A stretch of 64,000 bases of DNA from Sapria himalayana (GCA_029783825.1 JAREIK010017138.1:1-64000); one strand, 5' to 3'; positions 23,018-36,146 are shown, counted from the first letter of the stretch. A program made the numbers and translations. Notes: generated by a model not told the origin, from the letters alone.

Positions 23018-25405
23018 ATCCATAGGATGGGATCCATTCTTGAACAATCCAAACTCGTATGTTTTTCATGGTCTAATTTTATTGCTTTTAATGTGCTTGT
23101 TAAGAGCTACAATTTTTGATTTGTTTATTTCATTGTAGAATATCTTCCTTGCAATGACAAAGATTGTCAGTACGTTCGGTCCCAAGTCTCGAATCATCTA
23201 CACCATTTCTAGATGCCTTTAAGTCAGAATGTCTGGTAGTACTTAGTATTCCTTTTTCGTGAGTTTTCTTTTCAATGAGAACTAATTGGATTTCATTGCC
23301 TAGTTTCATTTTGTAGTGGTGAGATTTGATTTTTCATGGGGTGATGCACAATATCACCAAGAGACATTGGAGAACCTAAAGTCCACAATCAAGAGCACTA
23401 AGAAGTTCTATGTTGTATGTTTTTTTTAGCTATGATTACTTATATATGTCATAATGGGGAACAACGTACTATCAAAATGAAATTACTTCCTCTTTGTCAA
23501 ATTGTATTACTTATCATGCATCTAATTGGTTTAGCTATTACCATGTTGTTGATGTAGTTATCACAATCAAAAAGGTTTTAAAGTTTTGATTTTCAATTTT
23601 TAGATTATGTTGGACACGGCGGGTCCAAAATTGTAGGTTATTAACAGAAATGAAAAATCAATTTTGCTTCTTGCTGATGGATTTGTTATTTTAACACCTG
23701 ATAATGAACAAGAAGCTTCATCGGAGTTGTTGCCCATCAATTTTAATGCCCTGTCAATGTTAGTACTTTATGAGTTATAATGGTCTGGGTGGACTAGATC
23801 ATAATGAAACATAGCATTGATGATCTTTGAATTAAATGAAAATATGATCATAAACATAATGGATGTGCTTGGTAGGGCATTCCTTGTAACTTATTGTTAT
23901 ATATTGATTAATATAAATGCCCTCACTAGAAGTGGAGACCAATCAAGTCCCTTATATTCCTTCAATTTTTTATTGTTAATTTTTTATTTGCACTTCATTT
24001 GAATGATTTGAATTTTTTGTGTCACTATTTAATTTGGTGTTTATTTATTCTTTTCATTGCAGAAAATTTTTGTTCTTTCTTTGCAGGCTGTTCAACTAGG
24101 GAACACCATTTTTATTAGTCAGTACTTGTTCACAAGAAGCGAAACTACTTCAGTGTGGCTGGAGGTAATGAACAACTTTCATGGTTGTCTAACATGTGCC
24201 TGCAGCATTAAAATGGGTTAATGATTTAGAATGCTCTAATCCCAAAAATGATGTTATGCTCATGTATGTCTCATGTGCTTGAGTGAACAAGTAGGGTATC
24301 TGAGGTGAGAGAAAATGATGTGGTTTGTGTGAGAAAGACCTTTGCAACTTTGGCAGGTTTACTGTTCACCCTGCATGATTCTCAAATTCATATCAAGCTG
24401 CCTACACATTCTGCTCAAGATAGGCTGGTCAATCTTTTTCATTGATTTCACTTTTGGAATTTGGAGAATACTTACATTTTCATTGTTCTATATTGGTTGT
24501 GTTCAAGGTTATCAGCACTTGAGGTGTGCAAAATAAAATTGGTTTCCTCTCCTTGTCATACACCCGCCACTCTGAGAATGTTTGACATGTAATTCTAATG
24601 ATACAGTTCTTTCTCTTATTGTATAGTCATTTTCAGAATCATAGTTTGTTGCAGCAGAGAAGCTTCTTTAATGTGTTGTTTCTAATCTCTAAAAATTGAG
24701 AATATGCGTATCAACTCTTATTAGTGCATAAACATTTTCTTAATAATTTTGTAGTACATAATTTTGTGTTAGCACCTCCACATAAGTTTTCTTTGTAAAA
24801 TATATTTTACCCCATAATGATCTTTTTATAATCAACAAAATCATAATTATTGCATTATTTTTCTCAAACTTGTATTAGTTGAGTTCATAATTTTTATTTA
24901 TTAATAAAGATCTTACTCAGTGCAAAAGTCTCCTGCTTAGCTTGAGGTTTGAGACATATTAATATTTTGATGATCTTATCCTTGAAAAGTGGAGATGCAT
25001 TATCTGTTGAGTTTTGAACTTGAGATCTATTATTCTTGGATGAAGACACTCGGCATCACAAAAAGACACGATCTATATTTTTCTGCACTATTCATTCTTC
25101 TGCATAAAATTAGGTATACTGTAACATGGTACATATGTATATAGGTGTGTATGTTTGCATGCATATAACTATCTACACACACATCCATCATCTATATGTA
25201 TCTGTTTGTGCATGTTATTTTCTTTAAATATAATTCCAAGCTCCACCAGTGATATTTTTTTGTGAAGCTGTTTATTGATGCATTCTACGTGGGAAACAAT
25301 TATGTGTTATAGCACAGGCCCGTGAGTATCTATCTCAGCTTGGATACCTCAGTCAAACCTATATTTTTTCCAAGATTGAAAATGTGGAGGATAGTTGTTT
25401 CCATG
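23018..25405 (+). pseudogene. Cytosolic pyruvate kinase pseudogene (5' part, eight exons)
   Basis: Eight exon blocks on the plus strand with GT-AG style introns: 23018-23056 (RMGSILEQSKL), 23139-23235 (MTKIVSTFGPKSR), 23317-23414 (VRFDFSWGDAQYHQETLEN), 23604-23759 (MLDTAGPKL, NEKSILLLADGFVILTPD), 24087-24164 ([15 protein letters not shown]), 24297-24427 ([20 protein letters not shown]), 24508-24588 (FLSLSYTRHSENV) and 25318-25405 (QAREYLSQLG, IFSKIENVE). In order they cover roughly the first half of plant cytosolic pyruvate kinase (phosphoenolpyruvate to pyruvate, glycolysis). Blocks 2-4 hold conserved substrate-binding and B-domain regions; the catalytic C-terminal half is absent. In-frame stops are TAA 23220, TAG 23634, TGA 24520 and TGA 24583. 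The last two correspond to conserved Trp and Arg. Retained introns show it came from genomic DNA, not from a processed transcript. It is single copy here, between the inverted arms. Confidence 0.93.
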
Positions 25406-25676
25406 GTAATTCTCAAAGGCATATGAACCTGCTCCTTCTGGCTTAGCCACTAGTTTTTATACATGATTAGATGGTGGTCTCCTATTGTACATTCTAGCAT
25501 CCCAAATAATATGGATGTTTCTGAAAGTACAACAATAAAAGAAAATTGTTTAGTTTTAAATCAAACTTTTTTCTTCATTTGTTCTTAGAAGCAGATTGTA
25601 TTTTTCTTTCTCATGGCAATTTAGGGATAAGCATATGTTTATCTTTCTCGTGATTTATTTTACTAATTCTTCTCAT

Positions 25677-25960
25677 GTGTGTGTGTGTGTCACCCGAGGC
25701 TATGTGATTATATATACGTACATATAATATTGTAGTATATACGTACATATATACTATAGTATATAAGTACATATATACTGAGTATATACATATGTATATA
25801 CTACAGTATATATGTATGTATATACTACAATATATAAGTACGTATATATCGAGTAATATGTATGTATATACTATGTTATATAAGTACATATATACTGAGT
25901 ATAAATATAAGTATATGCTCTAGTATATACGTACGTATATACCGAGCATATGGGTACACC
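25677..25960. repeat. GTATATAC palindromic minisatellite with conserved leader, copy 1
   Basis: A GT run leads into CACCCGAGGCTATGTGA and then about 230 bp of near-palindromic units such as GTATATACGTACATATATAC and ACTGAGTATATAC. The same leader and repeat occur at 29058-29290, with CACCCAAGGCTATGTGA. Reading frames rich in Ile-Tyr on both strands are translations of the repeat. Confidence 0.8.
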
Positions 25961-26696
25961 AGAAAAAATTTCACCCCGAAGATGATTTTTCTCCAATGGG
26001 GTTATTGATATATGGGTTCACCATAATCTAGTTACAACTGCACTAATCCTATTCAAAACAAAACAAAACAAAAAAGTTCATTAAATTCCTAGGTGTTCTA
26101 TGAATTTAATTGGCACATATATAAAAATTTAGTACTAAATTATCACTAGTTTAAATGTTAAAGGAAAGCATAAAAATCCTGTTTACATATGATGATTAAA
26201 ATATGGGGTTGTCGATATATGATTGTGTGTGCGTGAAGCAAAAAAATAGGGAAATTAAGCTCATTTGATTGCCTAGATGAGCATGAAGATTGATGACCAG
26301 CTATTCTTCAGAGACACTAAGAAGTCCTCTTTTTAAGCACGGGCGAAGATAATTAGTCCAGTGAAGGTGGCAGGTCTTGCCACGCCGTGGTGATTCGGCG
26401 AGCTTTGGGAAGGCTGCACTAGCCATTGGTGAGAATAAAGTTGATGAGTTTCTCATCTTATTCAGCCATCCACGACCCTTTCCTAACCCTGAGTATATCA
26501 CAATAGGGTTGGCAACCCATCTCTAAATTATGTGATAGCCGTACATGTAATAAGTGATGATCAAAGTCACACTCCCATATATATGTAGGGCAGAGTTGTA
26601 GGAGGAAGAGTAAGATTTGAGAGTCCTGCAATTGTCTTCATAAAGGGACACTAAAACTAAATAGAGTCTCATATGGTATGTTTTGATACAGAAAAG
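25961..26696. other. Unassigned spacer sequence with a GC-richer patch
   Basis: No recognisable gene. Bases 26280-26520 are clearly more GC-rich than the surroundings and open for 66 codons on the minus strand, but I recognise neither strand's translation. It may be a fragment of another captured gene or an LTR. The preceding part contains an AAAAC run and a 25961-26010 patch with no assigned role. Confidence 0.4.
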
Positions 26697-27195
26697 CATT
26701 CAAAAGCAGATGAATATACCTACGTATATACCATATATACCTATGTATATACAATATATACCTATGCATATACTCAGTATATACATACTATATATCGAGT
26801 ATATATGTACGTATATACTATAGTATATAAGTACTTATATACCAAGTATATACGTACATATATACTACAGTATATATGTATGTATATACTGAGAATATAC
26901 ATATATACTCAATATATACATACAAATATACTCATTATTACATATGTATATGCTCAATATATACGTACATATATACTCAGTATATGTACATACGTATATA
27001 CTCAGTATATGTACATATAATACTACAGTATTATATGTAATTATATACTGAGTATATATGTACTCAGTATATATGTACATATTATACTATAGTTTATATG
27101 TACATATACAACAGTAATATATGTAACTAGTGAAATGCTAGTATATGTACATATACACTATAGTATATATGTACATATATACTATAGTATTATAT
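26697..27195. repeat. GTATATAC palindromic minisatellite, copy 2 (no leader)
   Basis: About 500 bp of the same GTATATAC / ACTGAGTATATAC / TACGTACATATA units, but without the CACCC(G/A)AGGCTATGTGA leader. Frames reading Tyr-Ile-Thr on both strands are repeat translations. Confidence 0.8.
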
Positions 27196-28481
27196 ATTTA
27201 TCAAAACATAACTTTATTTATTTATTTTGATTTTATTGACTAGTTTAAATTTCGTATAGATATGGAACCACATTATTTCCCATATGAAGCTTGTATAAGT
27301 GAAAAAATATTTTACTAGATATGATGCACTGTGACTTGATCAAATTTGTCGTAGTAGAAAGATGGTGATTAGAGGAGCTGAGGGAGAGAAAGCAATGACA
27401 ATGCATGGATAGATTATACTTTATGCACTATGGTAGATACATTGATGAATAAAATGTAATAAATTTCTGTTATATTTTTGTTTTAATTATGTAAAATATT
27501 GTATCAGAATAATTAATTAAATGATTTTATTTTTTGTTAAATAATATATTATCATTTATTGTTTATGTTTTTATTCAATTTAATATAAAAATATTAAATT
27601 ATTTATTTAAAATTTTTGAAAAAAAATAAAATTCTGAAAATAGTTTTGAAATGAAAATAGCCATGGATTTTGAAAATAGCTAGAAATATCATTATTTTAG
27701 CTAGGAAATTTTTCGTCTCTAAAGTTTTTTAGGTAGCAACTCTTTCCCTCGTTAATTTTTAGCGATGAGCACTTTAGCTTTATAAAACTTTCGTCGGTAA
27801 TCTGTCATCATTTCCTATACAGCAATGGAAACCCTCCATTTAGCTAGGGAATTTTCCCTAGCTATTGGGGCTTTTTCTTATCGTGGAAGTTTTTTTCTTC
27901 TCTTGTTTCTCTCTCGGCTTTGATTCATCATCAAAAGCTATGAAGCATTAATATATATTTAGACACATTTCAAATTAACTTCACCATGACATATTTAACC
28001 CTAAAAAACTTTTACTTATCTCATTTTCTTCCTCACTTTTCTTTGATTCCTTGTTCTTTAAAATTAACAAAAATAAAAAATAGTACAAAAATAATTCTGA
28101 TACTAAAGTTTCTTGGTTAAAACAAAAACATAACATTCTTTCATCATCATTTAAAACAAAATCATCCTCATAATTAGCTGGTGCATTTGTGCTAGCCTCT
28201 CTTGTGTGGTTTCTCTGCTATAACTAGGAATGCTATCTATCACGTCAAGCATGCTAATTGTGAGTCCATATTGGACATTTGCTGTTGCATTAAAAGTTAT
28301 TAGTTACCAAATTATTATCTAGAATAATCTACTTCATCAGTTCTATCACATGATCAAATAATTTCTCAGACATATGATTTTCTAACTTCATGCTCATAAG
28401 TCGAGCCAGAAGAGACAATTACGAATGTGTTGGAACTGTTTGATTTTCAACTTTAATTTATGTTTTTTCATGTCTATAATT

Positions 28482-28515
<34 letters not shown>

Positions 28516-28699
28516 TATGGTTATGTGTCCCCAAATTTTTTGGGTAGAGTTTTAGTCTATTATAGGTATGTAAAAGCCTTGGCTGGTCCTCCATCATGCT
28601 GGGAACAACACCTTAGCTTCTGAAGATGTGAGAGGAAACAAAAAAATTAATTCCATGCAAAATCAAGTTTGTTCTTGACACTATTATTTTGTGTAGATT
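27196..28699. other. AT-rich spacer with foldback palindrome
   Basis: No supportable gene. At 27841-27864 TAGCTAGGGAATTTTCCCTAGCTA forms an 11-bp stem. It is flanked by GTCGGTAATCTG and TAGCGATGAGC motifs and preceded by CATT and followed by TTGGGGCTTTT, much as at 21938-21961, indicating two copies of one short repeat family. A (TA)n run lies near 28484-28512. Confidence 0.55.
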
Positions 28700-28846
28700 T
28701 GCGTCGTCACAGTTCAGATATGCATCATCGTAGTTCAGATCTGCATCGTCACAATTTATATTTGCATCATCGTAGTTTAGATATGTGTCGTCGCAGTTCA
28801 AATCTGCGTCGTTGCAGTTCATATCTACATCATCATAGTTCAGATC
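28700..28846. repeat. 21-bp tandem minisatellite, seven copies
   Basis: Seven head-to-tail 21-bp units of consensus TGCRTCRTCRYAGTTCAGATM, with 2-5 differences each. Because 21 is a multiple of three, the plus strand reads a seven-residue repeat such as LRRHSSD / MHHRSSD and the minus strand reads NCDDADL. The frame stays open through all seven units on both strands. There is no evidence that it is expressed. Confidence 0.9.
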
Positions 28847-28907
28847 TGCAACTACTTGTTATCAGTTATTGGTTTGTAAATGTAGTATGTTATGCTCCAT
28901 TTTGCAG

Positions 28908-28995
28908 GCATAACAATGTTCTTTATCTGCGTGGAGTACCAGAGGAAAAAGAACTAGAAATGTTGACCATGCCTGAGAGACCTATATGCATGTTT
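28908..28995 (+). pseudogene. Exon-like fragment, unrecognised
   Basis: After a pyrimidine-rich TTTTGCAG acceptor the frame reads HNNVLYLRGVPEEKELEML then PERPICM, codon use and composition typical of a real protein. I do not recognise the family. It lies downstream of the 21-bp minisatellite and upstream of the second leader-bearing GTATATAC repeat. It may be another captured exon. Confidence 0.4.
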
Positions 28996-29057
28996 TTTAA
29001 GTCCTATATTATATTTTTCGGTTGTTTTTGATGGTTTGTGTATTTCAATTAAAGTAA

Positions 29058-29290
29058 AAGTGTGTGTGTCACCCAAGGCTATGTGAGTAAATATACGTAC
29101 ATATAATATTAAAGTATATACATACATATATACTTGGTATAAATGTACGTATATACTGAGTATAAAAGTACATATATACCAAGTATATATGTTTGTATAT
29201 TCTGAGTATATTTGTATGTATATACTCAGTATATACATACATATATACTACAGTATATGCGTAGATATATACTCGGTATATAAGTACTTT
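29058..29290. repeat. GTATATAC palindromic minisatellite with conserved leader, copy 3
   Basis: Begins with a GT run and CACCCAAGGCTATGTGAGTA, then ATATACGTACATATAATATT exactly as in the copy at 25677, and continues in GTATATAC-type units until the TAGA array starts. Confidence 0.8.
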
Positions 29291-32200
29291 TATAGATAGT
29301 TCTATAGTTAGATAGATATATAGATAGATAGATAGATAGAAAAATAGATAGAATTTACATATAAAAAGATAGACAAATAGTTAGATAGATTGATGGAAAA
29401 ATAAATAGATATATAGATAAACAAATAGATAAATAGGAAAATAGATAGATAGAAAGAATGATATATAGATAGTTAGGAAAATATATCGATAGAAATAATG
29501 ATAGATAGATAGAAATATACAAAGATAGAACAATACAAAGATATATACTTAAATAAATAGATAGATTTGACTTATACACTGATAGACTAATAGACTAATA
29601 GATAGTTAGATAATTATATAGATAAACAAATATTTGGATACACAAATAGATAGTTAGACAGATAGATAAATAGATAGATATATAGACAAATAGATTAATT
29701 TATTTACATATACACTATTAAACTAATAAATAAAAGATAGATAGTTAGACTTATAGATAGATCAAAAGATAGATAGTTATATAATTAGATAGATTGACAC
29801 AAACAAATATACAGATAGATAAAAAGATAGATAAATATATATATATAGCTAGATAGATAGATAGATAGATAGAAAGTTAGTTAGTTAGTTAAATAGATTA
29901 ATAGATATATAGTTAGATTGATATATTGATAGGTAGATAGACAAATAGCCATTTGGAAGAGAGGTAAATATATTCATCGATATATAGATATATAGATATA
30001 TAGATATATAAATAATTAGATAAATAGACAAATAGATAGAGAAAAAGATAGATACATAAAAATATAGATAAATAGATAATCAAAAGATAGATAGACATAT
30101 AGACAGATAGAAAGATAGATAGACAAATAGAATGAATAGATAGATATACAGATAGACAGATAGATATATTGATAGAAATATAGATAGATAGATAGATAGA
30201 AAGAAAGATAGATAGAGAGATATATAGATAGCTAGATAGTTTTATTGATTAATAGATAGATAGATAGAAAAATAGATATAGAGAAAGATAGACAAAAAGT
30301 TAGATAAATAGATAAATAGATATATAGAAAGATAGATAGAAAGATAAATAATAGATATATGGATATATAGATATATAGATAGATTGATTGATTAATATAT
30401 AGATAGATATATTGATAGATAGATAGGCAGATAGACAAACACACAAACAATTAATAGACAGATAGAAAACTAGATTGATAGCTAGAAAAAAAGATAGCCT
30501 GATAGACTAATAGACATTTATAGAGATAGATAGCTAGTTAGTTAGATAGACAGACAGATAGATAGATAGATAGATAGACATCTAGACACATAGACATATA
30601 TACAAATATATAGATATATAGAGAGATAAATAGATATATGGAAACATAGACATAAAGATACATATAATGATATAAGATTCACAGATATAGAAATATACTT
30701 ATAGAATAATAGATGGATAGACGAATAGACGAATAGACGAATAGATAATTAGACAATTAGATATCGAGACATATAGACAAATAGTCATATATATATATAT
30801 ATATAGACATAGAGAAATAGATAAATAAACAAATAGATAGATAGACAACTAGATATATAGATAGGTAGATATATAGATAGGTAGATATATAAATAGATAG
30901 ATAGATAGATACACAGATTGATAGATATATAGATGGACAGACAGACAAACAGACAGACAGATAGATAGACAGATAGATTGATTAATTGATGAAATGACAG
31001 ATAAATAGACAGACAGATAGATAGATAGTTAAAAAGTTATGTAGATAGATAAAATATATATAAATATAGATAGATAGATAAATTATAAGATAGATAGATA
31101 TAAAGATAGACAGAAATATGGCTTGGCAAATAGATAGATAAAAAGATAGAAAGATAGACAGAAAGATAGATAGACATATTAATAGATATAAAGCTCTATA
31201 GATTGATAAATATATAGATCGACAAATAATGAGATAAATAGATAGACAGATATATAGATAAAAAGATAGATAGATAGATTATCATATAGCCAGATAGACA
31301 CATAGATAGATATATAGATAGATATATATATATAGATAGATACATATGTAGATAGAGAAATAGACAGATACAGATACAGATAGATATGTACTTAGATAGA
31401 TAGCTAGATAGATATACAAATAGACATATCGAAAGATAGTAAACATATAAAAAGATAGATAGATAAAAAGATACATAGATAGACATATAGATAAATAGAC
31501 AGACAAACATATAGATAGATAGATATACAGATTGATAGATACCTCAATATAGTTATAGGTAGATATACAAATAAACAAATATGCATATACATAGATAAAA
31601 AGAAATATAGATAGATAGATTGACAAATCGAAATTAGATAAATAAATAGATAGATAGAATTATTGATTTATAGATATAAAGATATATAAATAGAGAGATA
31701 GATAGATAGATAGGAAGAGAGATAGATATATACATAAATAGATATATATATATATATAGAATAATAGATAGATATACCCGATAGATAGATAGATAGGTAA
31801 ACACATTGAAACATAGAGAGATAGACAAATAGACATATAATTAGAAAGGTAGATACACTGATTATTAGATAGACAGAAAAATAAACATAAGATAGATAGA
31901 TAGATTGACCAATATACAGATATATAGATCGAAACATTTAAACATATTGCCATAAATAGATAAACAGATAGACAATTTGAAAGATAGACTAAAAGAAAAT
32001 TATATAATTTGATAAATAGACGGATAGATAAATTGATAGATAGACAATTAGATAGTTACACTAATATATAGATATACTAATAGACATAGACATATAGATC
32101 GATTAATAAATTGATAAATAGATAGATAGACAAATAGATAGATAGACAAATAGAAAGATGGAAAGATAGATAGATATACAGATGGATAGATTGGTAGTAG

Positions 32201-32310
32201 ACATTTAGGTAGATTGATAGATTATAAGATAGACATATATTTGCATAAATAAATAGTTAGATAGATACATAGATGAATAAACAGGTAGATAGACATACAT
32301 ATAGACATAT

Positions 32311-32345
<35 letters not shown>

Positions 32346-35079
32346 CAGTCAGATAGATAGATAGACTATTAGACAAGTAAAAAGTTACATAATTAAATTG
32401 ATAGAAAAATTGACAGATAGACAGATGACAAATAGATTGTTAATTAGTTAGGGAATTAGATAGATAGAAAGATAAATAGATAGTTTGATTGATATATAAA
32501 AAATTAGATACATAGATGGTTAGATAAATAGACAAATAGAAAGTTAAACAAATAGATATATATATAGAAAGATAGACAAATAGATAGATATCCAGATAAA
32601 GAGATAGACATATATATAGTTAGAAAAATATATAGATAGATAAATAGACATAAAGATGGATAAATATATAGACTTATATTCTAATAGACTAATAAAAAGA
32701 TAGATGCATAGATAGATAGATATATATATAGACAGATATACAAAAAGATGTATAAATAGATAGACATATAGATAGATAGATAGACAAATAGATAGATAAA
32801 TAGACAGACATATAGATAGATAAATAAATAAATAAATGCACAGATAGATAGATAGATAGATAGACATATATATAAATAAATAGATTAATAGATTGATAAA
32901 TAGATAAATAGACATCCAAAAATATAAATAAACATTTTTATAGATGGATATATATATATATATAGACTTATTTATTGATAGAAATATTGATAAAAAAATA
33001 GTTAAATAGTTTGACGGATAGATAGATAAATAGTTATATAGATTGATTGATAGACATATAGACCTATAGAGAAATAGATAGTTAGATAGATAGACATATA
33101 GATAGATAAACTGATAGATAGATAATAGATAAAAAGATAGACAAACAGATAGATAGATAGATATTCAGATAAATTGATAATAGATAGATAGATATAAAGA
33201 CAAATAGATAGACAATTAGATATATTGTTAGATAGATACATATACTTATATACAAATAAACTAAAAGGTAGATATAGATATAAAGACATAACCATATAGA
33301 CCAATAGATAGATAGATAGATAAGTAGATAGATAGATTAATAATTAGATAGATATATAGATAGATATATATATATATATAGAAAGATAAATAGAAAAATA
33401 TATATATATATAAGATAAATAGATAGATAGACACATAAACATATATATAGATAATTAGATGGATAGATAGACTAATAGATGGAAAGAAAATAGTTAGTTA
33501 GATAGTTATAGAGATGGATAGATAGAGAGATAGATACTTACACATTTAGATAAATAATGAGATATATAGATAGATAGATAGATAGACAAATACATATAAA
33601 AAGAAATATAGAAATACCTATAGAAAAATAGACAAATAGTTAGATAGACTGATGGAAAAATAGATATATAAATAGATAAACATATAGAGTGATAGGAAAA
33701 TAAATAGATAGAAAGAAATAAAGATAGATAGATATATACACATGTAGAAAAATAGAATGATAGATAAATAAATAGATATATTGGCTTATAAACTGATAGA
33801 CTGATACACTAATAGATATTTGGATAGTAGATAAGTAGACTGTTATATTGATAGATAGATATATAGATATAAAAATATAGATAGATAAATATATTTATAA
33901 ATATATAAATATATAGATAAATATATAGATAAATATAGATAGATACACTAATAGTTTAGTAGATAGCCAAATATATTAATATATAGATAGACAAGTTGAC
34001 TGTTAGACAATTATATAGATAGATAGATAATCATACAAACATAATGATAGATTGATAAATTGATAGATGGAGAGAGGCAAATAGACAGAAAGATAGATAT
34101 AAATATAGATAGATATAAAGATAGTTAGATTGAAAGATAGATAGATATACTGATAGATAGATTGACAAATAGATAGACAAATAGGTTGATATACAAATAT
34201 ATAAATAGACAAATAAATAGGTAGATAGACATACACATAGATAGATAGATAGAAAGAAAGACAAGATAAATAGACTTATAAACTAATTGACAGAAAGATA
34301 GTAAAATAGTTAGAAAGATAGACAAATAAACAAATTGATTGTTAGTTAGTTAGTGAATTAGAAAAAAAAATAATTAGATAGATAGATTGAAAGATTGGCA
34401 TATTGATAGATAGACGAAAAGATACATAGATAGATAAAAAAGTAAATACATAGATAGATAGATAAATAGACAAATAGAAAGTTAGTCATATGGACAAATA
34501 TATTGATATAAAGATAGATATATAGACAAATATATAGATAAAGACATAGACATATAGATTGTTAGACAAATAGATAGATAGATAAATAGATAGACATATT
34601 GATATATAGACTAAAAAACAAATAGATAGATACACAGATAGATAAATATACATATAAATAGTAAGATAGATAGATAAATAGATAGATAGATTGATCGACC
34701 ATTAGATAGATAGAAAGATAGATAGACATATATATAGAAAGATAGATAGCTAGCTAGATAGATAGATAAACAAATTGATAGATAGACAGAAAATTAGATT
34801 GATATACATATTGATAGATTGATATAATATGTATATATATAGTTAGATAGATAGATTGACTAATAGACTAATAGTCAAAAAATAGTTAAACAGTTAGACG
34901 GATAGATAGATAGAAAGATAGATAGTTAGATAGTTACACATATTTATAGATAAACATATAGATATATAGACAAATTGATTGATCGATAGATAGAAATATA
35001 GATAGATAGACTAATTGATAGATATACAGATTGATATTTTGATAGATAGATAGATAGATAAATAAATAGATACACAAAT

Positions 35080-35125
<46 letters not shown>

Positions 35126-35741
35126 AGATAGATATAAAGATAGCCAGATAGATATATAGACAAATAGACATATAAACAATTAGATTGATAGATAGATAAA
35201 CACATAGATGTATAGATTGATAAACTAAAAGGCATATAGTGAGATAGAAATATAGACATATAGACAAATTTTCAGATAGATAGAGAGTCAAATACCCAGA
35301 TAGATAGATAAATAGATATAGATAAATAGAAAGATAGATTGATAGATAGATATAAAGATGGATAGATAGGTAGATAAATAGATAGATTGAAAAATAGATA
35401 GATCTACACATAAACTCATATTTAGATAGTCAGATAGGTAAATAGGCATATTAATTGATAGTTTGATAGATAGATAGATAGACACATAGAAAAATTGATA
35501 GATAAATAAATAGTCAGATAAACTAATAAAATAATAGACTTATATAGTGATAGATTAATAGATAGTTGGATATTTAGATAGATAAATAGATAGATTGATT
35601 TACAAATTGACAGTTAGACAGAAATATAGATAGAAAGATATATTAATTGATTGATTGATTCATTGATTAATAGTCAACTAGACTAATAGACTTATATACT
35701 AAAAGATAGATAGAGAAAGATAGGTAAATAGAAAGATAGAC
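29291..35741 (-). repeat. Degenerate TAGA array in the spacer
   Basis: 6.45 kb of imperfect TAGA repeat with the purine-rich strand on plus. It begins inside the end of the GTATATAC minisatellite and stops abruptly at 35741, where the right inverted-repeat arm begins in mid-exon. It includes a long (TA)n run near 35084-35121. I did not detect a mirror partner for it inside the window. No gene is visible. Confidence 0.95.
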
Positions 35742-35932
35742 TTATTTTCCCTCTATTGAATCTGAACACATCATGAGAAGCAGCTTATAAGACTATGAAA
35801 TTTGCTTGTAAAACTTCTAATTGCATCATAAAAGACTACTAAACCACATACATATCTTGTATGGAGCAGGTGGTATTTCTCTCGAGGCTTGAACACATTG
35901 TATGGGTTGGTATCATTAATAGGTGGAGGAGG
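35742..35932 (-). pseudogene. Enhancer-of-polycomb-like gene fragment, right, truncated copy
   Basis: Minus-strand copy of 20677-20868. Exon 1 (35932-35855) is in frame here and reads PPPPINDTNPYNVFKPRE then KYHLLHTR, the better preserved version of this motif. The second exon survives only as its first 11 bases (35752-35742, Arg-Glu-Asn and part of a codon), then the sequence becomes TAGA array. The truncation marks the rearranged junction of the inverted repeat. Confidence 0.82.
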
Positions 35933-36146
35933 CTTCAGAATCAACCACACCCCATGACACCAGCCACTTAGCAAAAACATCAGTAAGATGAAAATAATTC
36001 AAAACACAAATAAATAGCAAGTAGACAATAGAATCTGTAAAAGCAACTCCCGTTATTCATTAACCACTGAAACTATTATTGATGAGTAATGTGAAAGAGG
36101 AATCAAAAGGGCCGTGTTGTGCTGGAATGGCCCATTATAGTGTGGC

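Noticed and set aside
25611..25889. Tyr/Ile-rich open frames in the GTATATAC repeats (also 26673-27080 and 28954-29238)
   Set aside because: Translation of a short palindromic repeat, open on both strands for compositional reasons.
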